40,205 nucleotides of DNA. Origin: CAYSUS01 sp964434165 (GTDB taxonomy: Bacteria; Planctomycetota; Planctomycetia; Pirellulales; Thermoguttaceae). Shown here piece after piece: positions 16,587 to 25,271 of this stretch. Within the stretch, counting starts at the first letter, position 1, and each line of letters opens with the position of its first letter. Location: NCBI GenBank assembly GCA_964434165.1, contig CAYSUS010000066.1:1-40205 (forward strand). Reading direction: 5' to 3'. The notes under the pieces are model-generated. The model saw only the letters and a list, made by a program, of their open reading frames with translations. It ran no database searches and was not told where the DNA came from. Both the position numbers and the translations under genes were made by a program.

Positions 16587-18536
16587 TCATCGCCCGGCTC
16601 GACGGAAGTCCCAGGTTCGCCCCCCGCGGCTCTCGCCGGCCAGCTCGAGGGACTGGATCTCGACCGGCGCCTGGTCGGCCGGCAGATAGAGCCGCACGAT
16701 CGCGGCCCTGCCCTCGACCGGCACCTCGAGCTTCAGCTCGTGCCACGCCTCGCCCGCAGGCAGCGAGAACTCGACGGTCTGGCCCTGGGCGGGGAAATCC
16801 TTCTGGTCGGCCGTCTTCCACTGTATTTTGCCGCGGCCGCCCGCCGCGGTGCGGGCGCGGAGCTTGAGCGTGATCGGGCCCGGCTGCCTCACCTGTGCCG
16901 TGCCGAGAAACGGGTTCTTGCCGTCGGCCTCCACGCGCAGCGTCCCTTCGACCACGGCGATCCTGCACCTTCTGGGCACAAGCCCGGCCGTGGGACCGGG
17001 CTCGACCCAGGCCGGGTTGGGCCGGGGCGCCAGCGCGCCGGTCTCGCGGATGAAGCCGTCGATCAGCGCGTCCAGCTCCTTCACCTTCTCCGGCATCTGG
17101 TCGGCGAGATTCGTGGTCTCGCCGAGGTCGTCCTTCAGGTTGTACAGCGCGCGCACCGCGGGGTATTCGGGATGCGGCTCGAAGCGGCGGATCAGCTTCC
17201 AGTCGCCGCGTCGGACCGAGACGGCCGGGATGAGATGCGGAAACCACGTGAAGTAGGCTTCGCGATCGAGCGTGCCGGTCTGACGGAGCACCGGCAGGAG
17301 GGAGACGCCGTCCACGACGTGGCCCCGGGGTGCGTCCAGCCCGAGCGCCGCGAGGATCGTGGAGTACAGGTCGATCGCCCCGACCACGGCGTCGCTGGTC
17401 GTGCCCGGCTCGATCTTGCCCGGCCATCGGACCAGGAGCGGCACGCGCTGGCCCCCCTCGTAGATCCGTCCCTTGCCCTCGCGCAGCGGCGCGTTGTTGG
17501 TCGGCGGCTCGGGGCCCGCCCACTTCCGGTAGCTCTGAACGGTCTCGTAGAGCCGATGGCCGGGGGCGATCCTTCGCAGCTTGGGGTCGCCCGCCCGCCA
17601 ACTGTGGCAATTCCCCCCGTTATCCGAGAAGAAGATGAACAGCGTGTTGTCGGCCAGTCCCAGCTCGTCGAGCTTCGCGACGAGGCGGCCCAGGCTTTCA
17701 TCGACGCACCGGAGCATCGAGGCCATCACCGGGTTGCACTGCTTGCCGCGGGGGTCGGTCTTGCCGGCGAACGCGGCCGTGTACTCCTCCTTGTGCTGCC
17801 AGGGGCCATGCACCGAGTAGTGCCACAGGTTCAGGTAGAACGGCTCGTCCCGGTGCGCCTCGATGAACTCCAGCGCCTCGTTGGTGAGGCGGTCGGCGAT
17901 GTGCTCGCCCGGCGGGCCGTCGGTGATGTTGCCCACCTTATGCTGGCCCGACGGCCGGCCCGTCGCGTGCACGCCGTAGGGCGAGAAGTAGCTGGGCGGC
18001 CCCGGGTCGGGCGCGCAGTGCCAGACGGTCTGGAAGCCCTGCTTGTCCGGCCAGTGCTCGGGCATCAGGCCGAGGTGCCACTTGCCGAAGTGCCCGGTCC
18101 GGTAGCCCGCGTCGCGGAGCACCTCCGCCAGCGTCACCAGGTCGGGGTCGAGGTAGTTCTTGCTCCGGGCATAGACCAGACGCCGGCCGGCCGGGCCCTT
18201 CTCGGGATAGGGCGACGCATCGGCCGGAGCCGCCGGAAGGTGGCCGGACGCGCTGGTGACGCGGTGCCGCGCCGAGTACTGCCCCGTGAGGATGGAGGCC
18301 CGGGTGGGCGAGCAGAGCGGCACGGCGTAGGCCTGGGTGAAGCGCATCGCCTGGCCGGCGAAGCGATCGATGTGCGGCGTCTCGTAATACTGCGACCCGT
18401 AGGCCCCGCTGTCCATCCAGCCCATGTCGTCCACCAGGAACAGGACGACGTTGGGCTTCGGCTCTGCCGCCCGGGCCGGCAGAAAAGCCATCGACCACGA
18501 CGCCACGACGGCGCCGAGCAGGACGCGAGACTTCAT
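16587..18536 (-). CDS. Secreted sulfatase (formylglycine-dependent)
   Basis: A type I (arylsulfatase-family) sulfatase of 649 aa that hydrolyses sulfate esters, probably on a polysaccharide. A signal peptide (1-24, ending ARAA) is followed by NVVLFLVDDMGW with metal-binding Asp36 and Asp37, and by the CSPTR activation motif, whose Cys75 is converted to formylglycine. Further marks are GKWHLG, the HWPDKQGF region and FFSDNGG (about 365-371). After about residue 490 an extra C-terminal beta domain ends the protein, perhaps carbohydrate-binding. The ATG at 18536 has GGGAG upstream; the frame is open for 116 codons beyond, but that part is compositionally unlike protein. It requires a formylglycine-generating enzyme or anSME encoded elsewhere. 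It sits upstream of the heme/cyclase-like gene. Confidence 0.93.
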   Translation of the reverse strand: MKSRVLLGAVVASWSMAFLPARAAEPKPNVVLFLVDDMGWMDSGAYGSQYYETPHIDRFAGQAMRFTQAYAVPLCSPTRASILTGQYSARHRVTSASGHLPAAPADASPYPEKGPAGRRLVYARSKNYLDPDLVTLAEVLRDAGYRTGHFGKWHLGLMPEHWPDKQGFQTVWHCAPDPGPPSYFSPYGVHATGRPSGQHKVGNITDGPPGEHIADRLTNEALEFIEAHRDEPFYLNLWHYSVHGPWQHKEEYTAAFAGKTDPRGKQCNPVMASMLRCVDESLGRLVAKLDELGLADNTLFIFFSDNGGNCHSWRAGDPKLRRIAPGHRLYETVQSYRKWAGPEPPTNNAPLREGKGRIYEGGQRVPLLVRWPGKIEPGTTSDAVVGAIDLYSTILAALGLDAPRGHVVDGVSLLPVLRQTGTLDREAYFTWFPHLIPAVSVRRGDWKLIRRFEPHPEYPAVRALYNLKDDLGETTNLADQMPEKVKELDALIDGFIRETGALAPRPNPAWVEPGPTAGLVPRRCRIAVVEGTLRVEADGKNPFLGTAQVRQPGPITLKLRARTAAGGRGKIQWKTADQKDFPAQGQTVEFSLPAGEAWHELKLEVPVEGRAAIVRLYLPADQAPVEIQSLELAGESRGGRTWDFRRAGR

Positions 18537-18597
18537 GATGGATGCTCCCAGGGGACCGGTGGCATGCCCGGCCAGCGGGCGAGAGATGGCACGCTCC

Positions 18598-18603
18598 AGT
18601 GTA
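18598..18603 (-). promoter_or_regulatory. Possible -10 element of the sulfatase gene
   Basis: TACACT on the minus strand, about 62 bp before the sulfatase ATG. No convincing -35 hexamer is found at the proper distance. Confidence 0.25.
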
Positions 18604-18741
18604 ACCCGGACGCGCGCCCCCGGCGACCCGCGGAGGAGACGGCTCGCGCTGCGGTTCGCGGGACCAGAGACGTCCGTCACGCGGCTCCAGCCCGCCGCCC
18701 GTCGGGCCGGGGAGGAAGTCCGCGCAGCCCGCAGCCTGGGC

Positions 18742-20079
18742 CTACTTCCGCGCTCGCCGCACGGTGGCGATCTCCCCGCGCTCGTCCCGCGGCTTGCCGC
18801 GTTGGCCGCGCCGGGCTTTCTCGTGCTGCGGCCTGCCTCGGGCGGCCTTCTTCTTGCGGGGCTCCTTGCCCGTCCCCGCCGCATGCTGGGCCGGCCCAGT
18901 CGGGGCTCCCGGCTCGCGGCGCGCGGCCTCGGCCAGCGCGTCGTCCACGGCCTGTTCGATCTCGTCGGCGATGGGCGTAATCTCGCTGAGCACCTCGCTG
19001 CGATCGATCGCCTCCAGGAGCTTCGGATGCCCCAACAGCCGGGCGATATCTCCGCCCGTCAGCCCCTTGTCCGAGTCGATGATCTCATTGATCTGCGGGT
19101 CCTCGGCCAGTACCCGCAGCACCTCCTTGACGGCCGGACGCTCGTGGATCCGCCGGACGGCCGGATGCCGGTTGAACGTCCGCAGGGCCGCCGGATCGCT
19201 GAGCAGGGCCATGCACTTGTTGGGCAGCGTCACCACGCGGGCCGCGGCCAGCGGGTTGGCCGCCTCGGCCACGCGCCCCAGCAGGCTCCCGTGGACCATC
19301 TCGGCCAGGCCCAGGATCCGCACGGCCGTGGGGTCGGGCGGCGTCTCCTCCTCGGCCCGGGCCTCGTGCATGGCGACGCGCGTGGCCGCCACTGGCTCCA
19401 GGGCAAGAACGCCCCACAGGGCTATAAACACCAGAAGCAGACCCTGCGCCGCGCCCAGTCCCGTGCCGACCCACGGATCGCACCGGGCGACCGCGGGACG
19501 CGCGCGGAGCCGCCGGGCCACGTGGCGATCCAACAGCCAGGCGGCCAGCACGGCCAGGCCCGCGCCCCAGACCACGATGCTCACCACGCGCCCCGTCAGG
19601 CCCGAAAACCCCGCCAGCCCGACAAGCCCTTCCAGGAAACAGCCCACCGGCACGCCCAGCAAGGCTCCCACCGCCAGCCCCAGCAGCCCGGCCGTTACCT
19701 TCAGGCCCCCTACCCGGTAGCCGTTCAGCGCCGCTAAAGCCACCAGCGGCACGGCCAGACGGGTGACCCCGTTGCCGAACAGAAGCGCGGCCAGCGACAC
19801 CGCCCCGCATGCGGCGAGGAGGATCAGGAAGGATCGTGACCACGACCGGTGAAGCTCGGACGCCGCAGGTCGGCGAGGACGCTGCACGGGCGGCGCGACC
19901 GGCGCGGGAAAGCCCGCGTGCCGGGATGCCTGGGGGGATTGGACGGGCGGGGCCGCGACGGACGCCGCCGCCTGGGCCGCACCGATGTAGCCGCAGGCCG
20001 GGCACTGGACCACGCCCCCGCCTCGCACGGCGGCGGCGTCCAGTGCGCGCGAGCAGCGCATGCACACAAGCGATGCCAT
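18742..20079 (-). CDS. Zinc-ribbon / CvpA-like membrane protein with a basic tail
   Basis: A 445-aa inner-membrane protein of mixed design. The N-terminus is a zinc ribbon (Cys6, Cys9, Cys26, Cys29 in CMRC and CPAC). A Pro/Ala linker follows, then about five membrane helices (roughly 84-101, 106-121, 128-150, 163-184 and 205-228). The last three, with the GRVVSIVVW and GTGLGAAQGLLLVF segments, resemble the CvpA (colicin V production) family. The soluble region 230-400 is helical and contains PALRTFNRHPAVRRIHERPAVKEVL. The last 40 residues are Lys/Arg-rich. An AGGAGG Shine-Dalgarno fixes the ATG at 20079. Planctomycetes often carry CvpA-like proteins of this length. No function can be claimed beyond a membrane role. 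Confidence 0.7.
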   Translation of the reverse strand: MASLVCMRCSRALDAAAVRGGGVVQCPACGYIGAAQAAASVAAPPVQSPQASRHAGFPAPVAPPVQRPRRPAASELHRSWSRSFLILLAACGAVSLAALLFGNGVTRLAVPLVALAALNGYRVGGLKVTAGLLGLAVGALLGVPVGCFLEGLVGLAGFSGLTGRVVSIVVWGAGLAVLAAWLLDRHVARRLRARPAVARCDPWVGTGLGAAQGLLLVFIALWGVLALEPVAATRVAMHEARAEEETPPDPTAVRILGLAEMVHGSLLGRVAEAANPLAAARVVTLPNKCMALLSDPAALRTFNRHPAVRRIHERPAVKEVLRVLAEDPQINEIIDSDKGLTGGDIARLLGHPKLLEAIDRSEVLSEITPIADEIEQAVDDALAEAARREPGAPTGPAQHAAGTGKEPRKKKAARGRPQHEKARRGQRGKPRDERGEIATVRRARK

Positions 20080-20182
20080 CGCGTACCTCCTCTCTGCTGT
20101 TCCGGAAGCGGCGGAGGGACGACTTGGCAAGCGGCCGCGTTGCACGGCCTGGGGGAGTTGGGCCGTCCACCCGCACGGTTTC

Positions 20183-20212
20183 ATTGTACCCAGCCCGCGT
20201 CGAGCGGAGCAA
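20183..20212 (-). promoter_or_regulatory. Candidate promoter of the zinc-ribbon/CvpA-like gene
   Basis: On the minus strand TTGCTC (20212-20207), an 18-bp spacer and TACAAT (20188-20183) lie about 105 bp before the ATG at 20079. Confidence 0.5.
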
Positions 20213-21132
20213 GCCGCCCTCGGCGCAGCGATCTGGGGATTGACACCCCCCGGGCATTACGCCCGCGCCGCCTCGTGGCGGCTGGGGCCCGTCGCATGGC
20301 GTTCCGGGCAGCAAGGCGGCCAGGCGCCAAGCCGTGGGCGCGAGCCCGTGGTATCGGAGCGCCCGCCGACGTCTCCGCAGCCGCGCGAGCGCCGCTGGAG
20401 CGCTTCGCACCCAACCATCAAGCCGCACGCGGGGCCCTGCCACGAAGTCTGGCCCGACGACAACACGCACGGGGCAACCGCGACGCCATCAGACAACGGC
20501 TCTAGCGCCAAGGTCCGGGGTAATCCGTGCGACCGGCGAGGGCGGGCGGATCGTGCGCCCCTCCTCCGCCTGCCTCGTGCGCGGTTTGGCACAGTTCCTC
20601 GCTTGAAGTCCGGGGGCCTTCCGGTCCAATGCAGGATGGCCCGCTCCGCGGGCACCCGGCGCAGAGGCTGCTGACGCCCGAAAGGCCAATGCCATGAGGG
20701 CGACCCACGAGAGCCCGGCTTCCTGCGTGGAACCCTTGGCGTGCGCCGGCCAGCTGTGAATATGGAATGACTGAATAGCCTGACGGGATTCGGAAGTATG
20801 GGGTGCCGCACTTCTTCGGTCATGGCCCAGTGCCTGCGGCGTGCCGGGTCGGTGCTCCGGCGGCGGGGTGTGGCAGCGCATATCCGCTGCCGACGAACCC
20901 ACCCGAGGGGCCCGCGGTGGAAAAACTCACGTCGGTTGACCAACACCTCCGCAGCGGGCTGCGCGCCCGCGCCCGGCGCTTCGCCGCAAGATGCTGCCAG
21001 CTTGTCGCTTGCAGGGATTCCATCGAACCGATTGCGCAATCTCCGTCGCGCGCAGGAGGTGCGCGGTGACCCCACCCTCAGCGTGGCGATTTCGGCTCGG
21101 ATTGGCCTGAGACCGTTCGTCGGCTTTTCGTC
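20213..21132. other. Long region without a recognisable gene
   Basis: More than 900 bp between divergent genes. Long frames exist on both strands, but their translations are Arg/Pro/Gly-rich, lack family motifs and have no Shine-Dalgarno. Two small perfect hairpins are visible (20251-20265, CGGGC stem; 20268-20283, GCCGCC stem). The stretch around 20750-20810 is less GC-rich than its surroundings. It could be gene debris or hold an unrecognised RNA. Confidence 0.5.
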
Positions 21133-21161
21133 TTGCTGCGGCTGGCAGCCCCCGGTATGCT
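21133..21161 (+). promoter_or_regulatory. Candidate promoter of the DUF4254 gene
   Basis: TTGCTG (21133-21138), a 17-bp spacer and TATGCT (21156-21161) imply a leader of about 65 nt before the ATG at 21233. Confidence 0.5.
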
Positions 21162-21232
21162 CCCTCGCCCCAGACGGAAGACCCGCCCGGGACTTCCCCA
21201 GGTCTCCCATCCCCCGCACGCGAGGCGAGCCG

Positions 21233-21835
21233 ATGATCGACGCCAGCCAGATCACCAAGATGCACCAGGCCACGGTCAAGCGGTGGCACGACCGCGAGAT
21301 CGACAACCCGTACGAAGGGTTTCTCGCCCTGGCCTGCCAGCAGCACGAGCAGAACTACCGCCTCTGGCACGAGGAGGACGTCGCGCGCAGCCCCACGGCA
21401 GGCGACACGGAGATCGCCGAGGTGAAGCGGCGGATCGACAAGCTCAACCAGCAGCGCAACGACCTGATCGAGAAGCTCGACGACGTCATCCTTGCCGAGC
21501 TGGCCGAGCGGCGGATCGAGCCAGCCGACGACGCCCGCCGCAACAGCGAGACGCCGGGCAGCGTCATCGACCGTCTCTCGATCCTGGCCCTGCGGATTTA
21601 CCACATGGAGGAGCAGGCCGAGCGCCAGGAGGCCGGACGCGAGCATCGCCGCAAGGTCGTGCAGCGTCTGGCCGTGCTTTACGAGCAGCTCGACGACCTG
21701 GCCGCTTCGCTGGCCGAGCTGGTGGACGACCTCTTCGCGGGGCGCGCGCGTGTGAAGGTCTATCGTCAGTTCAAGATGTACAACGACCCCACGCTCAACC
21801 CCTACCTGTACAAGGCCGCCAGCCGCGCGGCTTGA
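21233..21835 (+). CDS. DUF4254 domain protein
   Basis: A soluble, highly charged protein of 200 aa matching the DUF4254 family, recognised by the C-terminal ETPGSVIDRLSILALRIYHMEEQ block (about 104-126) and the N-terminal Trp-His-rich part. Residues 60-95 and 125-170 are strongly helical with heptad-like Leu/Ile spacing and probably form coiled coils. The family occurs in planctomycetes and Bacteroidota, often near lipopolysaccharide glycosyltransferase genes, but its biochemical role is unknown. Here it stands alone. The ATG at 21233 has only a weak GAGG upstream; the frame is open 145 codons further upstream without recognisable content, and the promoter lies inside that extension. The next gene is convergent, 12 bp away. 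Confidence 0.8.
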   Translation: MIDASQITKMHQATVKRWHDREIDNPYEGFLALACQQHEQNYRLWHEEDVARSPTAGDTEIAEVKRRIDKLNQQRNDLIEKLDDVILAELAERRIEPADDARRNSETPGSVIDRLSILALRIYHMEEQAERQEAGREHRRKVVQRLAVLYEQLDDLAASLAELVDDLFAGRARVKVYRQFKMYNDPTLNPYLYKAASRAA

Positions 21836-21847
21836 GCCGCGGCGCGG

Positions 21848-24421
21848 TCACCACTTCAGCGCCTCCAGATCGGGCCGCAGGATCGTCGTAGTCTTGGGCA
21901 CGCTGACCACGACGCCGTAGCGGGCGACGTAGGCCATCTGGCCGTAGGGGCCGACCAGCTCGGGCTTCTCGCCCACCAGGGGAAGCTCGACCCAGGAGTT
22001 GTGCTCCAGCGAATACACCCACTGCTCGAAGGTGCGCTCGGCCCGGCGCACCACGGCCAGTAGCGCGTCGTGCCCCTGGAGGTACGCGACGACCGTGCAT
22101 ACGCCCATCGACGGCCTGCGCCGCGGCTTCAGCTCGGTGAAACGGTTGGACGCGATGTCGTACCTCCAGAACCGCTGGCGCTCCGGCCGGCCGCCGGCCG
22201 GCCGGCGGTACTCGTAGAAGAACACCTGCTGCCGGTCGGGCAACAGGCAGAAGCCCCGCGACTCGCCCACCCGCCCCGGCCACGGCGGCGGGATCTTCTT
22301 CACCGTCAGCTCGTTGGCGTACACGTCGTACGAGCAGAAGTAGGCCTCGGCGATCTCGTCGGCGTACTTGTAGGGCGGCACGAGCTCGAGCGCGACGAGC
22401 CTGCCCGACGGGTCGGGCATGTGCGGACGGCCGAAGGGCCGCTCGACGCCCTCGCGCAGCTTGAGCTTCACGCGCTTCTGCCGCCACACGCCGCCGCGGT
22501 CCACGTCGTAGAACCAGGCGAGGCCGAGCCGGCGGTCGTCGGGCTTGCCGTCGGTGCGCTCCCGCCCGCCCACGTCCACGTACATGCGCCCGTCCAGGGC
22601 CTGGTACTCGTTGCGCTGGTGATGGGCGTGGCGCCCGCCGCGAAAGCCCATGGTAATTCCGCCCCAACCGACCGGCGGAACGAAGTCGTTGTGGTCGCCG
22701 GCCGCGTGGACCCAGCGATTGGCCCCCACGGCGTAGATGGCCACGTCGTTGACCTGGTAGGTCGAGTGCCCGCCGCCGAAGTAATACACGTGCCCCCGCA
22801 CGGGATCGACCCCCACGTTGCCCCAGTCGCGGCGCGTGGCCCCGTAGGGCCGAGGCTCGGCCGCCACCCACGTGTTGGCCGGCAGCGACTTGAGCCTGGC
22901 CACCCAGGCGGGATCGTCGGGAGGAAGCTCCTGGGGCGCGATCGGCGGCTCGGGCTCGCGCGCCGGGGCCGGCTTGCTCGGAAGCGCCGCCAGGTCCAGA
23001 CGCATGGCGAAGGTCTCCTGGCGGATGACCTTGTCGTCGCGGGCGTTTTGGACGAGCACGAGCACGTCGCGCTCGTGATCGAGACCCACGCTATACACGG
23101 GCGTCCGGGCGGCATAGGTCCGCTCGCAGGCCAGCTCCGCGGGAAACGTCTGCTCGCCGCGCCAGAGCCACTGCCCTGCCCCGAGGTCCAGCGTCCACAG
23201 CGTCGATCTGGCCGGGACCTCCTTACGGCGGTCGCCTCGCTCGAAGGTCACCAGCAGCATCGAGCGGCTGGGCTCGTGCCAGAAGAGATTCGGGATGCGC
23301 GTCCTCGGCGGGCGCCGGTCGGTCTTCAGCTCGCGCCACTGCCGGGTCTTCACGTCGTAGAGCCAGGTGTCGTCCAGGGCCCCGGGCCGGTCGCCCAGAT
23401 GAACCTGCCGGTGGCAATCGCTTCGCACCAGGCCGCTGTGGCCGCCGAACAGCACGATGACCTGGTTCTGCGGGTCGTACACCATCGGGGCGGCGCAGCG
23501 GGCTGGTGGCTCGACGCGCAAGGGGCCGTCCAGCTCGGCGCGAAGCTGGCGCAGCCGGGCGGTCCTCTGCGGATCGGCCCCGCGCCGGGCGGCGTAGGCC
23601 TCGTCGATCGCCGCACTGAGCCGCCCGAGGTCATCCAGAACCTGCTTGCGCCTGGCCCGCACTTCCTCGCAGCCGAACGTGTGCCCCACGCGCCGCCAGG
23701 TGTTGTCGGCATGGCGGAAACGGAGCGTGCCCAGGTGGCCGGAGACCTCGCCGGTCACGTTCATGAGGTCCCGGTTCTTCGGGTCGCCCGCTCCGCTGAA
23801 GTGCGGGAACATGATGATCTCGTCGTTGACCGGATCGACACAGATGCCGGCCGCATAGACGGGCGGTCCCCCGGAGTACTCTTCGCCGTCGATCACGGTC
23901 TTGGCCCCCAGGTCGCGCCACGTCGTGCGCTCCGGATCGTACGCGGCCAAGAGACCCTTGAGCACCGCGACGACCTGCTTTCGCCGCGCGTCGTAGGCGA
24001 TGGCATGGCCCACCGCGGCCGGCAGGGGCTTGCCGTCCTCGCCCAGCGCACCGGAGCCCATGTAGTACACGCCCTCGCCCGTGTTGTGGATGTCGGGCGC
24101 CCCCTTGAGGTCCTCACTGCTCGCGTAGTCGCTCGACCACGCGCCGCGCGCCAGGTCGAGCGCCCGCACGTCGTTGCGCGCCACGTGAGGAACCTGGTAG
24201 ATGCGGCGCGTCACGCCCCAGTGCAATAGCTGCCCACGTGGCGGGACGAACACCGGCCGGCCGTACTCGTACCCGCGAAGGGACTGGCGCGCGGGCAGCT
24301 TCGCCCACTGGTTGGCCGGCAGCCTGTCGACGTCCGCCGCTTGCGCTTTCGGGGCGGCGACCCAGCAGCAAGCCGCGACGACCGCGGCGATCATCCTCGG
24401 GCCAAGGCGGATCGTGCTCAT
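21848..24421 (-). CDS. Secreted double Kelch-like beta-propeller protein
   Basis: An exported protein of 857 aa with a signal peptide (about 1-28, ending AQAA). It contains two similar halves. The first (about 45-480) includes QVIVLFGGHSGLVR and DDTWLYDVKTRQWRELK; the second (about 520-857) includes DPVRGHVYYFGGGHSTYQVNDVAIYAVGANRW. Both are Kelch-type strands (GG followed by a spaced Tyr/Trp pair), so two propellers are likely. A helical insertion around 255-300 (EEVRARRKQVLDDLGRLSAA) interrupts the first. No catalytic residues are recognised; such proteins often bind glycans or other proteins outside the cell. The ATG at 24421 has GGAG upstream. It lies about 120 bp after the ConA-like gene on the same strand and may share its transcript. 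Confidence 0.75.
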   Translation of the reverse strand: MSTIRLGPRMIAAVVAACCWVAAPKAQAADVDRLPANQWAKLPARQSLRGYEYGRPVFVPPRGQLLHWGVTRRIYQVPHVARNDVRALDLARGAWSSDYASSEDLKGAPDIHNTGEGVYYMGSGALGEDGKPLPAAVGHAIAYDARRKQVVAVLKGLLAAYDPERTTWRDLGAKTVIDGEEYSGGPPVYAAGICVDPVNDEIIMFPHFSGAGDPKNRDLMNVTGEVSGHLGTLRFRHADNTWRRVGHTFGCEEVRARRKQVLDDLGRLSAAIDEAYAARRGADPQRTARLRQLRAELDGPLRVEPPARCAAPMVYDPQNQVIVLFGGHSGLVRSDCHRQVHLGDRPGALDDTWLYDVKTRQWRELKTDRRPPRTRIPNLFWHEPSRSMLLVTFERGDRRKEVPARSTLWTLDLGAGQWLWRGEQTFPAELACERTYAARTPVYSVGLDHERDVLVLVQNARDDKVIRQETFAMRLDLAALPSKPAPAREPEPPIAPQELPPDDPAWVARLKSLPANTWVAAEPRPYGATRRDWGNVGVDPVRGHVYYFGGGHSTYQVNDVAIYAVGANRWVHAAGDHNDFVPPVGWGGITMGFRGGRHAHHQRNEYQALDGRMYVDVGGRERTDGKPDDRRLGLAWFYDVDRGGVWRQKRVKLKLREGVERPFGRPHMPDPSGRLVALELVPPYKYADEIAEAYFCSYDVYANELTVKKIPPPWPGRVGESRGFCLLPDRQQVFFYEYRRPAGGRPERQRFWRYDIASNRFTELKPRRRPSMGVCTVVAYLQGHDALLAVVRRAERTFEQWVYSLEHNSWVELPLVGEKPELVGPYGQMAYVARYGVVVSVPKTTTILRPDLEALKW

Positions 24422-24544
24422 GGCTCGGCTCCTGCGCTAGATGCCTCGGCCGGCTTGACGGCGTCGGGAGCCCCTTTCCGACTATCGCCTGCCCCTTGCC
24501 CGGGTCGTCCCGCAGACGAAGACCCCCTGCCCCTTCCGGCCCGT

Positions 24545-25165
24545 TCACTCGGCGAGCTTCACGATGCGGAAGTCGTCGAAGCGGATCCAGTGCTCGGCGT
24601 CCTCGGGCCCGTTGTAGCACTGGATGCTCACCTGGTCGTTCTCGCCGCGGGCGATCTTGCCTTGGGCGGCGGTCTGGAAGTCGCCCTTCGCGTCGGGCCG
24701 GTACTGGGCCGTGTACTTCTCGCCGTCGAGCACCAGGCGGAGTTGGATCGTCTTCGTCTCGGTCGGCTTGCGGCCCGGGATGATGTACGTCTTGCCGTCG
24801 ATCTGTTCGTGGACCAGCTTGAAGACAGGTTTCTTGTCGTGATACCAGGTGATGCCGGCCTGCTCGTACTGGCGCGTGGGCGCGGTGAGGAAGGTGATCG
24901 TCACCTCGGCCGCCACCTTGCCGGCGTCCTGGGCCGGGGCCGCGCGGAGCAGGGCATTCCTGACCGTCCGGGCCACGCCGGGCTGGACGCGGATCTCCAG
25001 GGCCCCGTCTTTGATCCGCCAGGCGTCGGCATCCTCCCGGAGCCAGGACCAGCCCTCCCCGAGCTTCTCCTCGAAGCCGTCGTGGAAGCGCACCTCGGGC
25101 TCGGCGGCCGAAAGCATGCCGCAAGCAAACAGCGAAACCAGCGTCGTGCAGACCAGGCGAGTCAT
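24545..25165 (-). CDS. Secreted ConA-like (DUF1349-type) protein
   Basis: A 206-aa exported protein. A short signal peptide (1-20, ending LSAA) is followed by one beta-sandwich domain. FHDGFEEKLGEGWSWLRED-WRIKDGALEIRV at about 27-60 and QYEQAGITWYHDK in the middle resemble DUF1349 / concanavalin-A-like domains found at the ends of beta-xylosidases and in stand-alone planctomycete proteins. The last strands (HWIRFDDFRIVKL) are typical of the fold. No catalytic role is evident; glycan binding is plausible. It is the first gene of a likely two-gene unit with the Kelch protein. GGAG precedes the ATG at 25165. The 106-bp gap to the ABC operon end upstream shows no clear promoter. Confidence 0.7.
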   Translation of the reverse strand: MTRLVCTTLVSLFACGMLSAAEPEVRFHDGFEEKLGEGWSWLREDADAWRIKDGALEIRVQPGVARTVRNALLRAAPAQDAGKVAAEVTITFLTAPTRQYEQAGITWYHDKKPVFKLVHEQIDGKTYIIPGRKPTETKTIQLRLVLDGEKYTAQYRPDAKGDFQTAAQGKIARGENDQVSIQCYNGPEDAEHWIRFDDFRIVKLAE

Positions 25166-25271
25166 GGCAGGGCTCCGGCAGGTCAGGGGGTGGGAAGCGT
25201 CGGACGAAGCGATCTTAGCTTAGTCGGCGTCCGGTCGCGCGGCCAGGGCCCCGCCCGCGGAAGCCAGCCCC

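Noticed and set aside
18705..18742. A GGAGGAAGTCCGCGC stretch that recalls the RNase P RNA core
   Set aside because: The gap of about 205 bp is too short for a complete RNase P RNA and the partner conserved segments are missing.
20257..21306. A minus-strand open frame of about 350 codons in the gene-poor region
   Set aside because: Low-complexity Arg/Pro-rich translation, no Shine-Dalgarno, no recognisable motif, and it overlaps the DUF4254 start and promoter.
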